A stretch of DNA of 56,529 nucleotides from Bacteroidota bacterium (GTDB lineage: Bacteria > Bacteroidota > Bacteroidia > Chitinophagales > Chitinophagaceae), in the NCBI GenBank assembly GCA_018268015.1, contig JAFDXJ010000001.1, positions 1-56,529 on the forward strand, given 5' to 3'. Positions 46,420 to 54,252 of the stretch are shown here, piece after piece. Within the stretch, counting starts at the first letter, position 1, and each line of letters starts with the position of its first letter. The notes under the pieces are model-generated. The model worked only from the letters and a program-made list of their open reading frames with translations, was not told where the DNA came from and ran no database searches. The translations under genes and the position numbers were made by a program.

Positions 46420-47463
46420 ATGAAAAATAACACTACAAAATACCTTGTATGCCAATTTTCAGGGTGGCTTTTTTATGGGCTATCATTGGTCTTTTTTGCC
46501 TTTATTTTTGATCATAAGATTTCCTCCATTTATACACAACGTCTCATTTTATCTATTGTCCTGGGGATGATCTTTACCCATTTACTCCGTTATGCACTTA
46601 AAAAACAACAACTTTTACCACCTCTTTCTGGTAATCAATGGATTACCTTCTTCATTGCGGTTATTTTAACCTGCGCTGCCTATAGCTTTATCAACAGTAG
46701 CCTTGTTGAAATATTAAAATGGTATGATCCCAAAATGAAAGCATCCATTGATCAGCGTTTTGTCTTTAATATTTTCAATGACTCTCCAATCATTTTTGTT
46801 TGGGTAAGTATTTATTATCTATGGCATTATATAGAAGCGGAAAGAAAAACAAAATTTGACCAGGTACGTTTGGAAAGCCTGGTGAAAGAATTGCAACTCA
46901 AAACCATTAAATCACATATTAACCCGCATTTTATTTTTAATGCACTCAATAGTATCCGGGCCTTGGTAGATGAAAACCCCGAAAGAGCCAGAACGGCAAT
47001 CACGGAACTCAGCAATATTTTAAGAAGCAGTATGAAAGCCGACTCTCTGGAAACGGTGAGTCTGGAAAGAGAGCTCCGCATAGTCAAAGACTACTTAGAA
47101 TTAGAACATATACGCTTTGAAGACCGCCTCAAAGTTGCATATTATATAGATGATGAAACGCTGGATCAGCCCATACCACCCATGATGCTGCAGACACTGG
47201 TGGAAAATGCAATTAAACACGGTATTAGCCGTGAAATGGAGGGAGGGAAAATTAAAATATTTTCAACTTTTAAAGATCATTCTTATGAAATGGCGGTGCA
47301 GAATACCGGTCATTTCGAACCTGGTAATGACACTGATGGCTTTGGTATTTCCAGTACTCAAAACCGCCTCAAATTGATATATGGCAATCAGGCATTATTT
47401 GAAATAAAAAATATTGAACCTCATTTGGTCGAAGCTAAAATCTCTATTCCCATATTAACTTAA
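46420..47463 (+). CDS. LytS/YehU-type sensor histidine kinase
   Basis: 347 residues: four helices (about 10-150) with no extracellular domain, then the His_kinase domain with phospho-acceptor His in IKSHINPHFIFNALNS and the ATPase LVENAIKHGI. It probably responds to membrane or cell-wall state and phosphorylates the next gene product. TACGTTTG (46390-46397) lies about 22 nt before the ATG. Confidence 0.93.
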   Translation: MKNNTTKYLVCQFSGWLFYGLSLVFFAFIFDHKISSIYTQRLILSIVLGMIFTHLLRYALKKQQLLPPLSGNQWITFFIAVILTCAAYSFINSSLVEILKWYDPKMKASIDQRFVFNIFNDSPIIFVWVSIYYLWHYIEAERKTKFDQVRLESLVKELQLKTIKSHINPHFIFNALNSIRALVDENPERARTAITELSNILRSSMKADSLETVSLERELRIVKDYLELEHIRFEDRLKVAYYIDDETLDQPIPPMMLQTLVENAIKHGISREMEGGKIKIFSTFKDHSYEMAVQNTGHFEPGNDTDGFGISSTQNRLKLIYGNQALFEIKNIEPHLVEAKISIPILT

Positions 47464-47483
47464 CCATTTTAAATTCATAGAAT

Positions 47484-48218
47484 ATGCCAGTGAAAGCTAT
47501 TATCATTGATGATGAACGACTCGCCAGGACCGAGCTCAAAAAACTATTGAAGGAATTTTCGGACATTGAAATTATTGATGAAGCTTCTAATGCAGATGAT
47601 GGCCAGGAAAAAATAGAATTACTTAACCCCGATCTTATCTTTTTAGATATACAAATGCCCGGGAAAACCGGTTTTGATTTATTACAGAATTTGGAGAGAG
47701 CACCCCGCGTGATTTTCACTACCGCCTATGATGAATATGCGTTGAAAGCATTTGAAGTGAATGCATTGGATTATTTATTAAAACCCATTGAACCACGCCG
47801 TCTGTCTGATGCTATTCAAAAATTACAATATGAAATTAGCAAAGAAAATGCAGGGATTGGAAATGCATTCAACCGCGGGCCTCTAACGGAAAATGACCAG
47901 GTCTTTGTTAAAGACGGAGAAAGATGCTGGTTTGTAAAACTTAGTGAAATAAGGCTTTTTGAAAGTGTAGGGAATTATGCAAAAGTATTTTTCGCAAACA
48001 ATAAACCCCTCATTTTAAAATCATTAAATGCATTGGAAGAGAGGCTTGATGAGCGAATATTTTTTCGCGCCAACCGAAAACATATTATCAATATGCGGAT
48101 GATCGAAAAAATTGAACCCTATTTTAATGGTGGGCTATTAGTAGAATTAAAAGGAGGAGAAAAAATTGAAGTAAGCCGCAGGCAAACCGTCCGCTTTAAA
48201 GAAATGATGAGCCTTTAA
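47484..48218 (+). CDS. LytTR-family response regulator
   Basis: 244 residues: receiver domain (1-120) with phospho-acceptor Asp in LIFLDIQMPGKTG and the conserved Lys in LLKPIEPRRL, then a LytTR DNA-binding domain (about 145-240; FFRANRKHIINMRMIEKI). It lies 20 nt after its kinase. Targets are unknown; the next gene (M28 peptidase) follows by 12 nt and may be co-transcribed. Confidence 0.95.
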   Translation: MPVKAIIIDDERLARTELKKLLKEFSDIEIIDEASNADDGQEKIELLNPDLIFLDIQMPGKTGFDLLQNLERAPRVIFTTAYDEYALKAFEVNALDYLLKPIEPRRLSDAIQKLQYEISKENAGIGNAFNRGPLTENDQVFVKDGERCWFVKLSEIRLFESVGNYAKVFFANNKPLILKSLNALEERLDERIFFRANRKHIINMRMIEKIEPYFNGGLLVELKGGEKIEVSRRQTVRFKEMMSL

Positions 48219-48230
48219 AATTTAAATAGC

Positions 48231-49514
48231 ATGAAGAAATTTCTTGTATTCATCTGCTTCTGGTGCTTTTCTTTCCTTGCCAAAGCACAACTCATTGATC
48301 AAACAATCAATGAATCTGAAGTAAGCAGAATAGAAAAAACGCTCTCCTCTGACGATATGAAAGGCAGGGCGGTTTTTACGGAAGGCATTGATAAAGCAGC
48401 GGCATTTATCAGTCAGGAATTCCAGCAAACAGGACTCCAAAGATTGCCCGGACTGGATTCTTATTTACAACCATTTATTCTACTGAAACCCGAACAATTG
48501 AATGCGGTATTGGTGTTAGACAATAAAAAAATTGATTCAAAAAACCTGGTTGTAATTACTACAAAAAAAGAATTTTCGATCACTGAAAAATCCGGTTTTG
48601 AGCAGGAACAGGTCAAATCAATGGATGGTTTTTTTAAGAATGCTTCAAATGCTATTAAAGAAGGTAAGAAAAAAATTTTCTGGATTGATACATCCTTTGC
48701 AAGCTCGTTTTCCAGGTTCAGTTTTTTCAAACGCAGCTTGAATCAAAATGCAGGAGATGTTGTTTTTGTTTTATCATCTATCATCCCTAAAAGTTTTACG
48801 ATTGAAGCTACCCACCGGTTTGAAGAAAAAAAATTAGCCAATGTGGTGGGCATCCTCAAAGGCAAAACAAAGCCCAATGAATATGTAATTTTTTCAGCAC
48901 ATTATGATCATTTAGGCATTGGTAAAGCGGTCAATGGAGATTCCATTTTTAATGGCGCCAATGATGATGCATCCGGTACCACAGCAGTCATATTACTCGC
49001 AAAATATTTCAAGGCATTACAAAATAATAACCGCACCATTATATTTGTGACCTTCACGGGTGAAGAATCCGGCGGCCTTGGTTCCGGATATTTTTCGAAT
49101 CATATTCCACCGGCACAAGTGATGGCTATGTTCAATATTGAAATGATCGGCACAGATAGTAAATGGGGATTAAATGCGGCTTATATCACGGGATATGAAA
49201 AAACAAATATGGGCGAAATTTTACAGAAAAATTTATCCGGTACCGGTTTCAATTTTTATCCCGATCCTTATACAGAAGAAAATTTATTTTATCGCTCAGA
49301 TAATGCAACGCTTGCCAGGCTTGGTGTTCCGGCACATACCATTTCTACTTCCAAAATGGATAATGAACCAAATTACCATAAAGTAAGTGATGAAATCAGT
49401 ACTTTAAATTTGAAAAATATGGCCGCCATTATTCGGGCAATTGCAATCAGTTCCACTTCCATTATTCAGGGAATAGACACCCCTTCCAGAGTGAAAATTG
49501 AGGAGTTGAAATAG
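48231..49514 (+). CDS. Secreted M28-family zinc aminopeptidase
   Basis: 427 residues with a signal peptide (about 1-19, ending AKAQ). M28 zinc-ligand stretches: SAHYDHLGIG (first His and nearby), GANDDASGTTAV (bridging Asp), FTGEESGGLGS (catalytic Glu and ligand), IEMIGTD (Asp) and late VPAHTISTSKMDNE (His). It likely trims peptides in the periplasm. It is 12 nt behind the response regulator and convergent with GGGPS. Confidence 0.92.
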   Translation: MKKFLVFICFWCFSFLAKAQLIDQTINESEVSRIEKTLSSDDMKGRAVFTEGIDKAAAFISQEFQQTGLQRLPGLDSYLQPFILLKPEQLNAVLVLDNKKIDSKNLVVITTKKEFSITEKSGFEQEQVKSMDGFFKNASNAIKEGKKKIFWIDTSFASSFSRFSFFKRSLNQNAGDVVFVLSSIIPKSFTIEATHRFEEKKLANVVGILKGKTKPNEYVIFSAHYDHLGIGKAVNGDSIFNGANDDASGTTAVILLAKYFKALQNNNRTIIFVTFTGEESGGLGSGYFSNHIPPAQVMAMFNIEMIGTDSKWGLNAAYITGYEKTNMGEILQKNLSGTGFNFYPDPYTEENLFYRSDNATLARLGVPAHTISTSKMDNEPNYHKVSDEISTLNLKNMAAIIRAIAISSTSIIQGIDTPSRVKIEELK

Positions 49515-49539
49515 TCATTACTCCTTTTTCCGGACAATG

Positions 49540-50298
49540 CTAAACAACTTCTATAGACACGGAATGTATAGCATCACTCAGTTCGCGAATCAGGCTGGCA
49601 TCTTTTTCAATGGCATTCCCCACCACCAGGATATCTGCTCCTGCTTTGCAATTCAGGTAGGCTTTTTCGGGATGGGTAATACCGCCACCCGTAATCAATG
49701 GAACATCTATATGGGAAGATACTTTTTGAATCATTTCTTCGGTTACCGGAGTCTTTGCCCCGCTACCTGCATCCATAAAAATCAGTTTCAACCCTAATAG
49801 TTCTCCGGCTATGGCCGTACACATGGCGATATCATTTTTATCAGCCGGTATGGGTGCCGCATTGGAAATATAGGAAACCGTAGTAGGTGCCCCGCCATCT
49901 ATAACCATATAACCCGTAGGAATTACTTCCAGCCCACTGTATTTTACCAATGGGGCACTGATCACATGCTGACCTATTAATAATTCAGGATTCCTGCCGG
50001 AAATCAGGGAGAGATATAAAATAGCATCCGCATACTTACTCACCTGTGAAGGGGCCCCGGGAAACAATAAGACCGGAATATTACAGGATGATTTGATCTG
50101 GCTGATACACTCATCTACATTATTGGAAATAACCAGGCTTCCACCTACAAAAAAATAATCCACTTTGGCATCTGTGGCCAGGCGGATCAGCTTATCTGTT
50201 TTGGCAACATCCACCTTATCCGGATCTATTAATACAGAAAAAGATTTCCTACCCAATTTTTTTCTTTCCGTAATCTGCTGGTATAACTTTTGCTTCAT
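49540..50298 (-). CDS. GGGPS/PcrB family prenylglyceryl phosphate synthase
   Basis: 252 residues from MKQKLYQQ; the longer frame to 50406 lacks conservation-like sequence. A TIM barrel that joins a polyprenyl diphosphate to glycerol 1-phosphate by an ether bond. Seen: SVLIDPDKVD, GGSLVISNN, PTGYMVIDGG and the phosphate loop ITGGGITHPEKAY. Archaeal-type ether lipid formation is known potential of this family in the FCB group, though the in vivo product is not settled. The prenyl source would come from the MEP pathway (dxs). Confidence 0.93.
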   Translation of the reverse strand: MKQKLYQQITERKKLGRKSFSVLIDPDKVDVAKTDKLIRLATDAKVDYFFVGGSLVISNNVDECISQIKSSCNIPVLLFPGAPSQVSKYADAILYLSLISGRNPELLIGQHVISAPLVKYSGLEVIPTGYMVIDGGAPTTVSYISNAAPIPADKNDIAMCTAIAGELLGLKLIFMDAGSGAKTPVTEEMIQKVSSHIDVPLITGGGITHPEKAYLNCKAGADILVVGNAIEKDASLIRELSDAIHSVSIEVV

Positions 50299-50647
50299 AT
50301 ATAGGTTAAGGTGCTTATTACAAAAATGCAAAATAATTTTTGATTCGCAGGAATAAATTATCTTAGATATATCGCAAAAAGACCTGTTCTCAATCGTCCT
50401 TTTCAAAAAAGAATGATTTTTCGCCGCCCTTGAGAATCTAAAATGCCCATGCCAAAATCACTGAAATGTAATTTTTTCTTTAAAAACCTTTTTCTATTTC
50501 AGACCTGTAAAGCATCAATTTTATTATCCACATCTTGTGTATATTTAGATCATGGTTTTTTCAAAATAGAAAGATATTTTCGTCAACCGCTTAACAATTT
50601 GTTAACCAGGAAAATTTTACCTTTTCATATATAAAAATAACCAGAGT
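50299..50647. other. 349-nt gap between GGGPS and nrdJ with a DnaA-box match
   Basis: No gene seen. It contains TTATCCACA (50524-50532), an exact DnaA-box sequence, followed by a CACA-TCT-TGTG dyad (50529-50539). A weak promoter-like pair TTTG (50598-50601), 16 nt, TACCTTTT (50618-50625) lies 23 nt before nrdJ. No cobalamin riboswitch core was recognised. Confidence 0.55.
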
Positions 50648-53600
50648 ATGGCTTCAAAACAAAACAAAAAAGGCCTGGAATTCCGCCGTCAATTTACCTC
50701 AGAAGAAAAATCTGTTTTTGATCTTTTTGATTATGACTATCGAACAAGCATCATTCGCAATACAAATGGTGAGGTGGTTTTTGAAATGAACAATGTAGAA
50801 GTTCCTGCCGGATGGAGCCAGATAGCAACGGATATCCTTGCTCAAAAATATTTTCGTAAAGCCGGCGTACCTCAGCCGGACGGTAGCCTGGGACGTGAGA
50901 CCACCATTAAGCAGGTAGCCCATAGGATGGCTAATTGCTGGCGTGTATGGGGTGAACGATATGGTTATTTTGCCACAAAAAAAGATGCCCAGGTATTTTA
51001 TGATGAGTTGGTATATAGTATCCTCAATCAATCCTGCGTACCCAATAGTCCACAGTGGTTTAATACCGGTTTGCATGAAAGTTATGGCATTACCGGTAGC
51101 CCACAGGGTCATTATTATGTAGATGCCTTAGATGGAGAATTAAAAAAATCCACCAATGCCTATGAGCGCCCACAACCTCATGCCTGTTTTATATTAAGTG
51201 TAAAAGATGATCTGGTAAATGAAGGCGGTATCATGGACCTGTGGACAAGGGAAGCCCGTATTTTTAAGTATGGTTCTGGTGTGGGTACCAACTATTCACA
51301 AATCCGGGGTGAAGGTGAAAAATTAAGTGGTGGCGGCACTTCCAGCGGGTTGATGAGTTTTTTAAAAATCGGTGACCGTGCAGCCGGCGCAATTAAAAGC
51401 GGTGGCACTACACGCAGGGCCGCAAAAATGGTCTGCCTGGATCTGGATCACCCAGAAGTCATGAAATTTATCAATTGGAAAGTGGAAGAGGAGAAAAAGG
51501 TGGCCGTATTAATTGAGGGAGGTTATGACAATAGTTATGAGGGCGAAGCTTATCTCACCGTTTCCGGTCAAAATTCCAATAATTCTGTTCGCATCCCCAA
51601 TTCATTCTTCAAATTATTACAGGAAAACGGGGATTGGGAACTCAAAGCGCGCACGGATGGGCGTACGATGAAAAAAATTCCTGCCCGTGAAGTTTGGGAT
51701 ACTATATCTTATGCAGCATGGCGCTGTGCCGATCCCGGATTACAATATGATACCACTATCAATGAATGGCATACCTGCCCCAAAGGGGGTCCTATAAATG
51801 CTTCCAATCCATGCAGTGAATACATGTTCCTGGATAATACAGCCTGTAACCTTGCTTCTGCCAATCTCATGAAATTTTTTGATAAGGAATCCAATAAATT
51901 TGATGTGGAAGGTTTTGAATTTACCTGCAGGTTATGGACCACCGTATTAGAAATTTCTGTTTTAATGGCGCAATTTCCTTCAAAAGAAGTAGCACAGCTT
52001 TCATATGATTACCGCACTTTGGGACTAGGTTTTGCAAACCTGGGAACCTTATTAATGGTAAGTGGAATACCTTATGATAGTGATAAAGCGCGGGGTATAG
52101 CCGGCGCTATTACAGCCATCATGACCGGTACTGCCTATAAAACTTCGGCTGAGATGGCTTCCTATTTAGGAGCCTTTGCAAAGTATGAAGAAAATAAAGA
52201 AGATATGTTGCGGGTCATGCGCAATCATCGTGCTGCTGCGTATGATGCCGAAGATGCCTACATTGGCCTGGAAATCAAACCACAAGGCATTAAAGCGGAT
52301 GACTGCCCGGATTACCTGTTAAAGGCGGCTACAAAAGCCTGGGATGATGCGGTACAAATGGGTGAAAAATATGGTTACCGGAATGCACAAACAACCGTCA
52401 TTGCCCCTACAGGCACTATAGGCCTTGTAATGGATTGTGATACCACGGGTGTGGAACCTGATTTCTCCCTGGTAAAATATAAAAAATTGAGTGGCGGTGG
52501 TTATTTCAAAATTATTAATCAGTCCGTCCCCTATGCATTAAAAAACCTGGGGTATAGCCAGGAAGAAATAAAAGCCATTGAGTTATATGCCGTTGGCTCA
52601 GGCAATTTTGAAAAGGCGCCTTTTATTAATAATGCTACTTTAAAAGAAAAAGGCTTTATAGATGAAGAAATTAGAAAATTAAATGCAGCCGCAAAATCCG
52701 CATTTGAAATTCCTTTTATATTCAATGCTTATACTTTAGGAAATGAATGTCTGGAAAGGCTTGGTTTTACCCCTGCCCAATACAATGATGCAGGCTTTGA
52801 TATGCTGGAATCATTAGGATTTACCGCTGACCAGGTTGAAGCAGCCAATGATTTTATCTGTGGTACCATGACTCTAGAAGGAGCGCCTTTTTTAAAGGAA
52901 TCTCATTTACCCATATTTGATTGTGCAAACCGTTGCGGAAAAAAAGGAGAACGTTTTATACATGCGCATGGCCATATCCGCATGATGGCAGCCTGCCAGC
53001 CATTTTTAAGTGGCGCTATTTCTAAGACCATCAATCTGCCCAATGAAGCCAGTATCGAAGACATTGCCGACAGTTATATCTTAAGCTGGCAATTGGGTTT
53101 AAAAGCCAATGCCCTTTATCGTGATGGCTGTAAACTATCTCAGCCACTAAGTACTAAATCAGATAAGAAAACGAAGAAAACAGAAACAGAAGAAACGCCC
53201 CGCGTAATGGAAGAAAAAGACCTGCCTGTTGCTAAACCTTCGCTGGCTGACCTTACCGTTGAGCAATTACTCGAAGAAATTACCCACCGGATGCAAAATA
53301 GCAATGACACTATTTTAAAACGCCAGTTATCCCAGATAGTGGAACGTAAAACTCTGCCATCAAAACGCCATGGGTTTACACAAAAAGCAAAAATTGGTGG
53401 CCAGGTATTATTTTTAAGAACCGGTGAATACAGTGATGGCACCTTAGGAGAAATTTTTATTGATCTTGCCAAAGAAGGCTCTACTTTACGCAGTCTCATG
53501 AACTGCTTTGCCATTGCCATATCTGTTGGTTTACAGTTTGGCGTTCCTTTGGAAGAATTTGTTGAAAAATTTGTTTTCACCAAATTTGAACCTGCCGGAA

Positions 53601-53983
53601 TGGTGGATCATCCAAATATTAAAACCACCACTTCCCTCGTAGATTTTATTTTCCGGGCATTAGCTTATGAATATTTGGGTCGCACAGACCTCGTCCATGT
53701 ATTGGATAAACCTGAAATAAGCAGTATGGGAAATGTCAAAGAAAGCATATCACTCATGGGTAAACCGGCATTAAGCGCCATGCATGTAAGCAAACCGGAA
53801 ATGCAACAAAGCTTTTCGAAGAAAGCAAATGTACAGGAAGGAGAAAACCTCGATGCTATGAATACGGCTATGAAAAACATGCAAAGTGATGCTCCTGCCT
53901 GTAATGTATGTGGCCATTTGACGATTCGAAGCGGTACTTGCTATAAATGTATGAATTGTGGAAATAGCATGGGTTGCAGCTAA
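50648..53983 (+). CDS. nrdJ: Adenosylcobalamin-dependent ribonucleotide reductase, class II
   Basis: 1111 residues with the ten-stranded RNR barrel. C180 (PHACFILS) and the radical site N387-P-C389-S-E391 are present, along with VIAPTGTIGLVMDCDTTG and FLSGAISKTINLPN. After a charged linker (about 855-885) a TSCPD-type domain (QVLFLRTGEYSDGTLGEIF) and a C-terminal zinc-ribbon (CNVCG ... CYKCMNCG) mark the NrdJ_Z form. It makes deoxynucleotides with or without oxygen, given B12. No other RNR gene is in the window. Confidence 0.97.
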   Translation: MASKQNKKGLEFRRQFTSEEKSVFDLFDYDYRTSIIRNTNGEVVFEMNNVEVPAGWSQIATDILAQKYFRKAGVPQPDGSLGRETTIKQVAHRMANCWRVWGERYGYFATKKDAQVFYDELVYSILNQSCVPNSPQWFNTGLHESYGITGSPQGHYYVDALDGELKKSTNAYERPQPHACFILSVKDDLVNEGGIMDLWTREARIFKYGSGVGTNYSQIRGEGEKLSGGGTSSGLMSFLKIGDRAAGAIKSGGTTRRAAKMVCLDLDHPEVMKFINWKVEEEKKVAVLIEGGYDNSYEGEAYLTVSGQNSNNSVRIPNSFFKLLQENGDWELKARTDGRTMKKIPAREVWDTISYAAWRCADPGLQYDTTINEWHTCPKGGPINASNPCSEYMFLDNTACNLASANLMKFFDKESNKFDVEGFEFTCRLWTTVLEISVLMAQFPSKEVAQLSYDYRTLGLGFANLGTLLMVSGIPYDSDKARGIAGAITAIMTGTAYKTSAEMASYLGAFAKYEENKEDMLRVMRNHRAAAYDAEDAYIGLEIKPQGIKADDCPDYLLKAATKAWDDAVQMGEKYGYRNAQTTVIAPTGTIGLVMDCDTTGVEPDFSLVKYKKLSGGGYFKIINQSVPYALKNLGYSQEEIKAIELYAVGSGNFEKAPFINNATLKEKGFIDEEIRKLNAAAKSAFEIPFIFNAYTLGNECLERLGFTPAQYNDAGFDMLESLGFTADQVEAANDFICGTMTLEGAPFLKESHLPIFDCANRCGKKGERFIHAHGHIRMMAACQPFLSGAISKTINLPNEASIEDIADSYILSWQLGLKANALYRDGCKLSQPLSTKSDKKTKKTETEETPRVMEEKDLPVAKPSLADLTVEQLLEEITHRMQNSNDTILKRQLSQIVERKTLPSKRHGFTQKAKIGGQVLFLRTGEYSDGTLGEIFIDLAKEGSTLRSLMNCFAIAISVGLQFGVPLEEFVEKFVFTKFEPAGMVDHPNIKTTTSLVDFIFRALAYEYLGRTDLVHVLDKPEISSMGNVKESISLMGKPALSAMHVSKPEMQQSFSKKANVQEGENLDAMNTAMKNMQSDAPACNVCGHLTIRSGTCYKCMNCGNSMGCS

Positions 53984-54003
53984 ATCATTTATCCTTTTTT
54001 TCT

Positions 54004-54041
54004 AAAGGCCTGGTAGTTATAAAGAATTACCGGGCCTTTTT
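54004..54041 (+). terminator. Intrinsic terminator of nrdJ
   Basis: AAAGGCCTGGTAGTT (54004-54018) pairs with AATTACCGGGCCTTT (54025-54039), using two G-T pairs, with a 6-nt loop and T-run. It starts 20 nt after the nrdJ stop codon. Confidence 0.9.
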
Positions 54042-54252
54042 AATAGATGAAAAGTTGAAATCCAGATTCCCGGAATTCGATGATTCACCACATTTTCAGC
54101 CAATTTTATTATAAATTATTAAAATAAAAACAAAAATTTTCCCAACAATACAGGAATGTTTAACATTGCAAAAATTTTTCAGGCCCTATTGGCGTAAACA
54201 ATCATTTTAACACAGCCTGTAATCGTTTTTTTTGCTTTAAAAACACTCATAT

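Noticed and set aside
50524..50532. Replication origin
   Set aside because: Only one DnaA box, no cluster, no dnaA/dnaN/gidA neighbours.
50299..50647. Cobalamin riboswitch before nrdJ
   Set aside because: No B12-box-like core or suitable stem arrangement was found.
53140..53583. 147-codon minus-strand frame inside nrdJ
   Set aside because: Antisense to the linker and TSCPD-type region of a clearly coding gene; no start signal or family pattern.
54042..54252. ops/JUMPstart-like element before the tyrosine autokinase
   Set aside because: No GGCGGTAG-type core was found; GGCGTAA at about 54191 is too short a match.
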